From positions 12,201,851-12,265,850 of the forward strand of contig SSBO01000012.1 of NCBI GenBank assembly GCA_005281725.1: DNA of 64,000 nt, in the 5' to 3' direction. A program made the translations under genes and the position numbers. Shown in pieces: positions 27,271 to 39,100 of the stretch. The DNA comes from Wuchereria bancrofti (taxonomy: Eukaryota; Nematoda; Chromadorea; Rhabditida; Onchocercidae). A model generated the notes under the pieces. That model saw only the letters and a list, made by a program, of their open reading frames with translations, searched no databases and had not been told where the DNA came from. Each line of letters starts with the position of its first letter. The first letter of the stretch is position 1.

Positions 27271-27456
27271 AACTAGAAATAGGCATCGGAAATTCTAGAT
27301 TCGAGACATCGCCTTCATCTTCTAACGTCTGCACCCATCCGATGCCCCAAAGGCTTTCAAGATCATATTTGAGTCGCGCTTCACGGGTCATTATATGTAG
27401 TGAGATATCCTCGAAAACGTAACACAACCACCGGCCAACTTTCGCTTTTTTCGGTG
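27271..27456 (-). other. Candidate terminal coding exon, unrecognised
   Basis: On the minus strand, after a possible acceptor (GTGCAG before CCACCG), an open stretch of about 60 codons reads PPKKAKVGRWLCYVFED and onward, with ESLWGIGWVQTLEDEGD before a TAG. Amino-acid composition is balanced and GC is higher than the surroundings, which favours real coding sequence. A second coding-like stretch downstream on the same strand (about 26940-26810, LERLGLLYGFDGSWSKKN) could belong to the same gene or pseudogene. No family is recognised and the splice links are not established. Confidence 0.3.
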
Positions 27457-27583
27457 GCTGCACCTTAAAATTCAAAAATTCTTCTTTCAGGAAGAATCTT
27501 AAAGAAAAAGGAAAAACGAAAAAGAAAAAACCATGACATGAAATGGTTAGACATACGATATTCATAATAAAGAGCAAACAAAA

Positions 27584-27628
27584 GTATGATTGATGATGAT
27601 GATTGATGATGATGATGATGATGATGAT

Positions 27629-27678
<50 letters not shown>

Positions 27679-27727
27679 GATGATGATGATGATGATGATG
27701 ATTGATGATGATGATGATGATGATGAT

Positions 27728-27786
<59 letters not shown>

Positions 27787-28141
27787 GATGATGATGATGA
27801 TGATTGATGATGATGATGATGATGATGATGATTGATGATGATGATGATTGATGATGGTGATGATGATGATGATGATGATCGATGATGGTGATGATGATGA
27901 TGATTGATGATGACAATGATAATAATAATAGTGATAATGATAATAATAATAATGATAATGATAATAATAATAATGATAATGATAATAATAATAATAATGA
28001 TGATAATAATAATAATAATAATAAATAGTAATAATAATAACAATAATAATAATAATAACAGTAATAATGATAATAATAATAATAATAATAATAATAATGG
28101 TAACAATAATGACAGTAACAGTAATAACAATAATGATAATA

Positions 28142-28186
<45 letters not shown>

Positions 28187-28290
28187 GTAACAATAATGAC
28201 AGTAACAGTAATAACAATAATGATAATAATAGTAATAATAATAATAATAATAGTAACAATAATAACAATAACAATAATAACAATAATAAC
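27584..28290. repeat. Compound microsatellite (TGA)n followed by (AAT)n with AAC/AGT interruptions
   Basis: About 330 bases of TGA/GAT units with regular TGATTGA interruptions pass near 27915 into AAT/ATA units. A segment of about 90 bases in the second half (AATGGTAACAATAATGACAG and following) occurs twice, near 28095 and 28184, so unequal exchange has duplicated it. Long poly-H, poly-S, poly-I and poly-N frames across it are artefacts. Confidence 0.95.
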
Positions 28291-31200
28291 TTCCACTTAA
28301 TAAATCGTTTTTATTATTGTTTTCTGGTTAATAAATGAAAATTCTGAACAGAATTAACTTCTTTAAGTTTTAAGTTTGATTTGGACAATTTTAAGAGAAT
28401 CGAGAAAGGAATAAATATTATAAGTAAAGTGGAGTAAAATGATAGACAATAAAAACAGGAAAGAAAGATAACGGATTATATATGTTTGTGAACTGATATG
28501 ATTTTCAAAAACCCGATACAGGCATGCAGATGCTTATCACGTACAGCACGCCGCTCACAAAGATATATAAATAGAATACAACTTAATATTTCGTGAGTAA
28601 TAGAGATTTCAAGTACTTGTTTGGTACTTTACCCACCGATACTTCAAAAAGATAAATAAAAAAGGACATTTGATGAAGTAGTAAAACTTAATGAGTGATA
28701 TGAAATCAACCGAATAAATCTCATAAAATATGCGCCTCTTATCAATGAGCACACTTTTTCAGTCATTTCAAAGTTTTTTAGGGAAGAAAAGCGTTCAATT
28801 TATTTGCCACAATAAAAAACAAATTCTGTAACAAGTGAATATATTCGGCTAAAAATAGAAAATAAGTTGGAAAGTGTGTCTGGCATTGTCTAAAAAAGGC
28901 TTAAATGTGGCCAATTATTGAAAATGAGACATTTTATTCTGTTGTTCAAAGCACACTTGGAAAAAACAACCGGGTGGCGATCAAAGAAGTATTCATTGAG
29001 CAATGGATTGAAATTAGCAACTGATGGCATTAAACGTGAGAGACGTGTAGCCGGAATTTTCTTCATTGTTGTCTGGCACGTTCCTCCAACGTTCAAGCTC
29101 ATCTATGCCAACCACCTGAAGATGTTGTGGTCATGTATTAAAGAAAATCAACAATTTACAAATGCACATGAAGTGAATCACATCGTAGAAAGTGTGTAAT
29201 GATTTTTGATAAGATTAGTAAAGTAACTGATAATCAATCTAATGAGATTACTAATAATATAGTGAAATTAACAAAAACAAAAAATTACTTGTGGGACGGA
29301 ATTCCTTATAAAAGTATAAGAGGCAGTCTTTCAGTTGCAAGTAATTCCAACTTTTGTATTTTGGTGACATGCACATTCCTCTCGCATTGTGATTCATGAC
29401 ACGATGAAGGAATGAGGGTCCGAAATGATTTCATGTTATTACTAATATAAAACGATAAGTATTGAAACAATCAGTTGTCGTTACTTTGACTACGCACTGT
29501 CAATTTGCAGTCATTACTTACAAATGAAGATTTGTGACGAAGAGAAATGCGAGCACGAAAGAAATAAAAGATTTCAGTGTCAGTTTTCTGCTACTACCCG
29601 AAGTCTACAAGGATTCAATTGGTGATAACACTTTTACATTATTGTAACTGAAGGCAATATTTTGTCAGCTGTTCTAACTTCTTGGCTTCCATATAACATT
29701 ACTCGATTTCAATTTTAAAACTAAATTTTTTTTAGTTTTAAGAAAAAAAAACTTTTTTTTGTTAGGAAACTAAATTCGTTCGAGAATTATAGATCAAAAA
29801 AGAGTGGAATACGAATAACAATCGAGTCGAGCTTTAAAACGAAATAATAATGAAACGAGAAAAAGAAAATAGAAATTCGCAAAAACTGAGGGAAAGGAGA
29901 AATGAAGGAAATAAGGAACGAAAGGCTTTACGAACACTGACAGGAAATGAAAATTGTTATGAATGCTTGTCAGAAAGTGGCGACAATTGTTGAACAACAC
30001 CGAGATGATAAGGAATTAAATTGTGCAAAGTGAGTAAGATATTTTGGTGAGATTGCTTTTGTCTCGCTCATACTGACGCTAAATGAGAAGTATCCAGTCA
30101 CAAATATATGAAGGTTAAATGATGTCAATGAATCATGACCTTATATCAAGTTGACATTCGAGAAAATGACTAAAATAGTCACAGCAGCAATCAAACTAGC
30201 ATTCAGAAGAAGGGAAGCTATTTCTCGATCCCAGTCCAAATCCAAATATTCTTGCATCAAAAGAAATATTTTCAGCAATGATGCAAAATGTCGTGTGAGA
30301 TCCACGGATAAAAGCCAACCTTCCTGAGAATTCCATAATACACAGGTGGATAAACGAATAGGAAATGAACTAATTCATTGTATAAGGGGCATAATTCAAT
30401 TACTTTTACTACTCTTTGCTGCAACAATAGCACTTTTTCGTGCGAAAAAACTAATTTTTTGCAAGAAATTTTGTTTTAAATTAGCAGCATGAAATTCAGA
30501 AACCTTAGAGAAATAAGTGGTCTTGAAAACCGATCAGAAAAAGTAACAGAAAGTCTTTTAACGATTGTTGTTACTTCGGAAGTTAAACACTGGAATCATC
30601 AAATTATTCACCCTGCTCTCCACAAATAAATCCAGTGGTCATTAATAATTAGCCACTTAAAATAGTTCATTTAATTGACATGACTAGGATAACATGAGTT
30701 TGGTCATCTGTCGCAGTGGTGATCATATCAGTTTCAATTTTGAGTTCGAGATTAAATTTACGAAATGAAAAAACTCATTCAAAACCTTTTATTGAAACTA
30801 AAACGGACTCCAAAAAAAGGAAAGAGAAATGCGTTGTTCAGAAGTTATACACCAATTATGCTAAGCTGAATTATATTAAAAAAAATTCCGAAGTAATGAG
30901 ATTATATTAAAAGGATTAAGTCTTGGCAGTACTTTTTTTTTTGATCATGAAGAAATGTAACAATGACTGTCATTCTTATCACCCTGTCAATCAATTAAAC
31001 ACCCAAGTTAATGTTGCAAATTTTGATAATGATCAAATATCAATTCGACATATATGCTAATTCTGGATTAATTTTAAGCTACAATTAAAATAACTGTCCT
31101 GGGAGAAACATAGCTACAAAACCGTGACATCAGATTATAAGAAATTATTCAAGCTTGGTCCTTTAGAGTATGGCCTGAGATTTGGATCAAAACAATCAAC

Positions 31201-31718
31201 GCACCCTCGTGAATAAATGTATGAATCTCTTTCATCCCTACAGTTACTTGTTTTTCTACTTCCTTCTGTTTCTCTTTGCATACGCAATTGACACTTGAAA
31301 CTGTCAACTTCCAATATTCCAGTGCAGTTGACAAAAGCGGAAGTAATCATATTGAAGTAATAGCAAAAGGAAGTGAAGCGTAGTGGGAAATTCCGTTTAA
31401 CCATCATTCAGTTCACTGTTTCCATTACGGAATGAAATCTGTCCCTGTTTGCACGATTTTACTACAGAATTGAAATGAGTGAGCTATAAAACAAGAAAAC
31501 GGAGGAAATAGGCGGAGTTGTTGGAAGAAAATAATATTGAACTTATGAAGTGGAATTGCGGAATTATTCAGAAGGTAACGAGGCGGTATTAACTAAACAA
31601 TGATCTTATCTGTCATATTCAGCTAAACGAAACTGATTTTTCATTTATATATTTTAAAATCAAATCCGATGATTCAGATTTATATTACCATATTGTTCTG
31701 TTTCCGACAAATTGAATT

Positions 31719-32537
31719 TGTCGGCAAATAGGCCGAAAGTATCAATACAGTAACTAAGAAACAAGGGAGGGCGCTAACACAGGAGTCAAACTGACAAGCA
31801 ACCAGATAATAAAAATGCAATTTAACGATGTGGATATTTGACCTCAACAAAGAGCCATTTTAAGCGGTATAGCAGGGGCAATTTCTCTTTAGGGATGTTA
31901 CAACGGATCGGCGAATTGGGGGACAGTGGTCTTAGGACAGCTACAGGACGACGCGTGCACAGGATTTTAACTGATAAACGGATAACCTTTGTTACAAACG
32001 ATGTAGCTGGAAAGCGAGAAGCAGCCAAGAATCTCTTTGTTCATAAATTAACCTCGCTTTACACACATTATATTGTATAAAATACATGACAATTAAATCC
32101 ATGTAATAGGCTATTGTAACAAGATATCTATGCTTAAACAAATCTCCTTTCTTCTCAATTTCACATTTTTGATCTTCAGTCTCAATTAACTCCAACACCA
32201 GCTCTTAATTGCAGTTAATCATTTTTTACAATTGTACATTTATAGTGTGGTTGCGGTTTCAGCTCTCTGGTAATGTTTAGCGTTTTATAACTGTGTAGCA
32301 TCCGTGCGATATGTATAATGCGCTATTATGATGTTGATTTGTTTTATGCTAAATAAAGGTTTAATTACCCAAGTTTGAGGTGCGGAAAACAATCAGTTCG
32401 GCCAGTTCTACTGAGAGTACAACGAGAACAACGAATAGACGTAAGAATAAATTAAAGTAGGAAACAATTAAATAAACAGATATTCGTCCCTTAAAGAAAA
32501 AGGAGGGAATATCATAACAACCTTATTTTTTCCTACA
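31719..32537 (+). repeat. LTR-like repeat, right copy, full length
   Basis: 819 bases, TG...CA ends. TATAAAA at 32076-32082 and AATAAA at 32352-32357 lie in the order expected for a U3 promoter followed by an R-region polyadenylation signal. An 80-codon frame at 31838-32080 is also open in the left copy up to the deletion. It is more likely incidental than coding. Confidence 0.85.
32076..32082 (+). promoter_or_regulatory. Possible TATA box of the LTR
   Basis: TATAAAA stands 270 bases before AATAAA in the intact LTR copy. It is absent from the other copy because of the deletion. This is a motif match only. Confidence 0.35.
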
Positions 32538-32542
32538 AAGAC

Positions 32543-33108
32543 ATCAATTCAATTTTCCTAATGACAGTTGACGGGTATCAGTCTTGCAAAGGGTAGCACA
32601 TAATTAGCATAACTGATGTGGAACCCACGAATCAGATAGAAAAGTGAATAGATCATTCAGCTTTAAGACCACTAATTGCAAGTACTCTTTATATTTACTC
32701 GTTCTTTGGTATATGTTACAAAATAGATGCAAGCAAAAGGCAACTTTATAAATAATATTGTTTCATTTGTTGAACACTTTCTTAACATCAATCGTTTTGT
32801 AATGTTAATTTTTACACAAACAATGATCAAAATTGGCAAAAGAATATGTGAGAATGACCCACGGCACTGTTTTTTTTTTTTTCGGTTGGATTTCTGAACT
32901 ACGCGAGAATTGACACAAACTATCAATTTATACCCAAAAAAAGGGAAGGAAGTGAGTTCTACCATTTTCCATTTTTATTTTCGGATGCTAGAGATGTTTT
33001 CCAATTCGAATATGTTGTAATTATTTAGCATCCAATTATCAAAATTGTAATCCTTAATAAATCCAGAAGAATAGACTCCCTCCCCCCAAAACAAAACGAT
33101 GACTAGAT
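32543..33108. other. Region between the LTR copy and the RTEL1 stop codon, no gene seen
   Basis: AT-rich and probably includes the 3' UTR of the helicase gene. A minus-strand open frame at 32672-32965 has no signature and is not called. Confidence 0.45.
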
Positions 33109-36100
33109 TTAATGCTGCACTGAAAAAATCAATAACAGCCGAAAAATTCTCAAATTTATTTTTTCAAAGCTGGATTTTTGCATGTAAGAAAGTGATAGTG
33201 CCTTTACCAATAATTTTTTGCTAACCAAATTATTCTTCACTGAACAAATTTCATTCCAACATTCTTCAACATATTTTATATAAGTTTGAGCTGCCGACAT
33301 GTCTTTATAAATTTGGGTCGATGATTCACTTGCAAATAGCCATAAAGACCTGGAAAACCATCATTCTTAATAGAAGAAAATCAGTAGATACTATTAACAC
33401 GAACATTCCGATTTTCAGTGCATTGCATACATTGAAAAAAGCTCAAAGAAGGAGAGATAAAGAAGGTATTTAAGAGATAAAGAAAGTATATAGTTCTATT
33501 AATAGTAAAATGGATAACTCAAGTTGTAAATTAGAAATATTGTACCTGTACTAAGAAGAAACTTAAACTTTACCTTTAAAAACTTCCAAATGGTCCGGTA
33601 CAGTTTCCATCGCATATGTCGAAATTAATGTTTGAAAATTATCATCCGCCGCATAATTTGTTAGTGCCATTTTTAAAGTGATGCGTTTCGATTTCTCAAT
33701 AGATTGAAGCTGAAATCTACTGAATAAATGCGTTGCATAATTTGAATGAATGAAAATATAGGTTTGAATAAACAAACTTCATTTTAGTTAAGTTCAAATA
33801 CAAGTTTATAAGACGTGCGGTAATGTAAAACTGGGACTCCATTTTATGTATTTCATAACATATATTATCTTTATTTCTGAATACTCACCAATTTGTTGTA
33901 CTCCAGTGCAGATTTTCGCCAACTGGCTATTACCTCATCATCAGATTGCAATAGCGGTAAAGATTTGTGCTATAATTTGTATGAAAAGTTGTAATACAGA
34001 TGTGCATTCAAATTTCAAACATAAGCTGAAGTAAAATAGAAGCTCACATCTTTTATTTCTCCCTCAGATGTACCCACCTCGTCCTCGAACGACAGTGAAG
34101 CGTTCGGCTAAAATGTTATCCACGTTATTAGTGATAAGAATTAGACTAATTAAAATTATCAAAAGTATAAAACCTGACAGTGATAGATATCTAGTAATCT
34201 AAAGAACTGCACCTACCAATAATAGATACCTTTATGCGAAGCTTAGGTTTTGTTTTTGCGATTATCAAGTTAGTGCCTGACTGAACAGGGTTATTGTCGA
34301 CATCAATTGAATGAGTGGTACCAACTAATTCATTTACCTTTTTCGTCCCTTCTTCCTAAAAACGCATTTTACTCTTGATATGAAAGAGAAAAAAGATTTG
34401 ATCAGATATATGCAAATTAAAAATGAATTGAGAAAAAAAAAAAAAAAAACAAATGAATAAAAAGCATAATAGTATCAACAACCTAATTAGTGAATGAAAG
34501 AAGCAGGAAAATTCGATGGCACTTGTAGATTATTCTAATGAATGTGTTGTCATCATTATCCAGAGGAACCAAATTGTTTACGGAATATAGTAATCTCACC
34601 AGTAACATTACAAAATTAGAGTTGAAAGAAATTTTACAAAAAAAAAAATTTTTTTTAAGAATGATCAAATTACGAAATGAAACAAGTGAAACATACTAAT
34701 TCCTCAAAAATACAACTTCTTTTTGGACGTTTTGGTATAGTATCTTCGATACCAATGCTTTTTTCAAACGCTGCTATTGCTTCAGAAGAGTACAGTGCAT
34801 CTATATCGAAATGTAAGCCATCGTTATTTGGCTTAATTTCAGGTCGCTTCCGGCAACAAACAAATCCGGGTACCACTTCCATAGCTGATGATATGGGTCT
34901 TTGATTAATACGTATCTACAAAACTGTCTACCGGTTAACATGATAGATCATATATCAACTGAATTTAATGTAGTCACTTTTTTAAAGCTTATGGAAAGTT
35001 CATATGGATAAAACGCATATTAAGGTAACATTATATCCACTCAAATGCGAGAAGGAGATAGTAAGAGATCCCGGGATATTTGTCATAGGAATGTATGACC
35101 ACTGAAATTGCATCAGATTACTCATAAAATTAATAAACCTTTACAATTACTTTCGTTTCACTGCTCAATCGATTAAATTAAATTAGAGAAAAAATGAAAA
35201 TAAATCAAACAAAAACTCACCATTTTGACTAAATATTTTAATTTGAAAATCATACAAAACGAAAACAATCAACAAAATGTGTACCTCAATATTTCTCTTC
35301 TTGAAGAACTGCTTACACTCGTCTTCAAAATCGCTGATATCTTGATAATTTTTCAAACATTCACGCATCCATGAAGGAAATCGTTTTGATGACATCGAGC
35401 AAAACCTTTAAAAAATCAAGCACCTTATAACGGATATTTTAATTGGAAACAAAAAATTAATTTTCTTAATATATCACATTGTAAGTATTGGAGCTATTAT
35501 TGCTTTAAAAATAAACATTAGCATCCCGGAACGACAATTTAATTTTTCAGATAAACCCGGACTCCGTACTTTATTTTAACTCATTTATACCATAATTATG
35601 TGAGACAGTGCATCAATTAATCAAATGACAAGTGTTAGTTTAACTTTATAAAGCAAGATTTGAACTTAAACTAATCTAGACCTTGAATCAGCAAGAATGA
35701 CAACACCAAAATCATTCTTATGTCGAAGAACACGGCCAATTGATTGATTCACACTACGAATTGCTTCCACTTGATACCATTCGTCAGCTGATACATTCTA
35801 AAAGTTACAAATTTCTATATAGTTTAGTAAAATAATGGATGAGTTATTTGAAACTGATAAAACGTAAGCTTCCTCAGCTAATCAGTACATCAATTTAGTA
35901 CTAAAATTCAAAAGGAAGGAATAAGAAGAAGGAAATACAACGGAATAAAGTGAAATAAAATAAGTAATACATTCGCAATATCAGCAAATTGTGATCGCAT
36001 TAAATGCATGATGCATACATGCGTGTAATAATTTTTAGTCTATTTCAAGTGGATGTTTTGTTTTTTCTATTGTAATTAACTTAAACGATAAGTTATGTGC

Positions 36101-39100
36101 AATAATTTTTAGTAGTGCAATTTATTTGTCATTTGTACAGAATAATTAAGCTTGCAATTACTTTTCTTAACTCTTGCTTCGCGACAGCCATCCTTTGTTT
36201 CGTAAGAAATTGTCTTTTAAGTTCAATTCTAGGATCCATCGTTGGAGCATATGGAATACCGATTACGATAACACCACGGCTTTCACTGTCTAAGAAATCG
36301 ATCCCTTCGCTCACCTTAAAATATATCATAATTCAAAGAAGAATTTAATTTGTGAGATGTTGAGGTGAAAGTAAGCACATAAAAAATGTCAACATTAAAC
36401 CATTTATTATAAATAAATTTTAAAGTCTAAGATATTCCTATGAAAAAAAAAAAAAAAAATGTTACGTCAATATATGTCATGGAGAAATATCTGAAATATA
36501 CTCGATAGGAAGATGATTTCATCTAAATAAATTGCAATTCTTATTGCGATGTAGCCAAACTGCAATACAGTTGAACACAGCAATTATATTGGAGAAATTA
36601 CCTTAGCTCTACAAACAGCAAATAAGATAGCACCATTACTGCCTTCTCTCACTTGTTGCCTAAATTGCAATAGTACTGCTTTCAGCTCCAACTTAGATTT
36701 TGGTTCAACGAATGCTTCTTTATACGCTAATATTGTTTTCCATATAAACATTGGGCCAAATTTTAATGTCTATAAGCAACATTAAAAGATAATTTCGCCA
36801 AAAGAATTTTAAATCAATTTCAAAATTTAAAAATTAAGAACTAACCGTTCAAAGTGTATGCACTAGGAAAATCGACATTCTACACTACTGAGTAATAGAA
36901 AATTCCAATGCTCTTAAAATTTCACTAACATAAGCAGTAATTAATTTCTGCAATTTGTTAAACCTTATTCACAATACTTTATCTAAAATTCAATATATGT
37001 ACAAAACTTTGATCATTACAGTTCCGAATAAGTCTCAGAACAATGAAAATTAACAATTTTGAGTAACTATTCCAGTTTACTCAAGCTATGAACGTTTCAC
37101 ATCTACTACTAAAAAAATAGTACGGCAACTAATAGACATGCAAACCTTCCAGAATTTCAGGCATGTATTCATAGTAACATAGGACGAGAAAAACACCAAG
37201 ATACCATCCGGAATAATTTGACAAGCACGAACGATAACTTCACCAATTCCAAATACGTATGCTGAACTGCTCCTGATCATAAATCAACAGGATGACATAT
37301 GACATAAGAAGAGTATTAGCAAACTAAATTTGAAATGAAGGTAACTTTTAACAATAACAGGTGGAATTCTAATTGTGTTCGGAAGTTTAGCAAAAAGAAC
37401 TATATGGAAAGTAGATCAAAATTTGAAATAAAAGAACATATATTTTATATTTCCCATTACAATAGCAACACTATGACGGATGAAATCAGAATTTCGATTT
37501 GAAACAGTGAGAAATTGTCAAACGATAAATCCCCTAAACAGAACAAAGCATAACTGAGAAACCGCTTTATTTCATCTCATCAGTTACAGATATTAATTTT
37601 AGCATCATTTCAAATTTTTTAAAATTCACTGTGAATTTTAAAAGTTCATTATGAAAATAAAACTTTTGAAGTAACTTTAGTGTCGAAATCGATTTCATAT
37701 TTGACGAGATTATATTACAGTTAAATAGTGATTCCAAATTTTAACTTTAGAAGTGCACTGAAAATTACATACCGTTTGTGAAAAGTACCACAAAGATCAA
37801 TTCCACTTTGACTAGAACGAATACGTGCACACAAAATTTGATCCACGTTAGCAGCATGTTGATTTTCTAGCGTTACCGGGAAACTTATACCGAGATTATT
37901 AATAAATGAATCTAACGGTGATAAGGTACCACTGGTTACAATCACAGAACGTACACCGCCTGAGTGAAGATACCTCAAAACATACGCATTGATAATTTGA
38001 TTAATCATATGAAAAAAGAATTAATGCAAATTTAATTTGCTAGGCAAAAATCATTTCCCATTTAATTCACTGTGTGTCTCCAAAAAGAATAATTTCATCA
38101 TTTGGAAAAACCATGAATTGTTCCTATCATCCAATCATATCTTAACAAATTATGATGGCTTTCATTTTAACAAAGATACCAGAGCATGTTTTCAAGAAAA
38201 GTTAGAAAAATATTTTGCCTACTTTTTCCTTACAACAATAAGAATCTTTACAAGTGAATTAAAATTAAACCATTAGATGCAAAATTACTTAGTTTGATTG
38301 GAAGACTTAATTCCTATCTCAAAAATTTCAAGGTCTCAATATGTTAATATATAACCATCTTTGAGCAGGAGGAAATTGTTGACAAAAGTGTTACTTCATT
38401 ATATCAATTCAGTAATTTTGAAACAAATTCCAATATTAGTAAATTAAAGATCTAACACCTTGCATGCAGCAATATATGCATATACGCCAAGTGTTGAATC
38501 ACTAAGCTGAATGAATGGCACAATTTCGATAGTCAAGTTTATATGGAGGAAAAAGTTGGATATAGACAATGAAAAAGTAACTAACCACATTGCAACTGAT
38601 GGTGAAAAGCACCAGTAATTCAGCGTTATTACTGAATCATGCTTTGTGATGTAAAGCTAAAATAAATCATAATTAGAGATTGAAAACTTTAAAAATTTTA
38701 TAATTTTAAGGCAAATGAAAAAAAAAGTGTTATCAACATATGCACTATTATAACAGTCAACATATAGCAATCAATATAAAACTAAAATTGTGCAAATATT
38801 ATTAACAATAAGATAAAATTAACCTTTAGAAACATTAAGATATAACTTAAATTAGAGCAAACATATAGTATATAGTATTAAATATATTATCCTATTTTAA
38901 AGCAAAATGATAGGAATCAAGTAATCTGACTCATATTATTCTAAGCCATATTACTGAATCATTAATTAATCAGAAATGTTATTAAGATAGAAATGGATGG
39001 TTATCTGCGTAAATAATTGAAATGAATGATGAAAAAAAAACTGAAATTGTTTGATTTACTAGAATGGAACAATTTTCCTATATATTTTTTTGCCATTATT

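Larger units (their letters stand above)
25259..31718. other. Interior of the LTR-flanked unit
   Basis: 6.46 kb with no confident gene. It holds a compound microsatellite (27584-28290), a coding-like stretch on the minus strand at about 27271-27456 and scattered short frames. Base composition is similar to the host DNA. Nothing retroviral was recognised, which is unusual for the interior of an LTR pair. Confidence 0.5.
24619..32542 (+). mobile_element. LTR-flanked unit with 5-bp target duplication, no recognisable gag/pol
   Basis: Two direct repeats with TG...CA ends (24624-25258 and 31719-32537) enclose 6.46 kb. The five bases just outside both, AAGAC at 24619-24623 and 32538-32542, are identical, as expected for the target duplication of one LTR-retrotransposon insertion. 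However, no protease, reverse transcriptase, RNase H or integrase frame can be read inside. No tRNA-complementary primer site starts right after the left repeat, and no purine tract precedes the right one. The bases immediately inside are also identical (GAATT at 25259-25263 and 31714-31718). Possible explanations are a non-autonomous large derivative, ectopic exchange between two solo LTRs, or misassembly. Confidence 0.55.

Noticed and set aside
27269..28338. Long poly-His/Ser, poly-Leu, poly-Ile and poly-Asn open frames
   Set aside because: They are translations of the compound microsatellite. Frames on both strands are equally open and carry no other signature.
28918..29399. Two plus-strand open frames of 93 and 66 codons
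   Set aside because: No domain signature and no splice context. A competing frame over the same DNA is equally open for about 40 codons, so coding status cannot be supported.
31838..32080. 80-codon open frame inside the LTR-like repeat, also at 24743-24946
   Set aside because: It lies within a non-coding-type repeat with promoter and polyadenylation motifs, and no family is recognisable. It is probably incidental.
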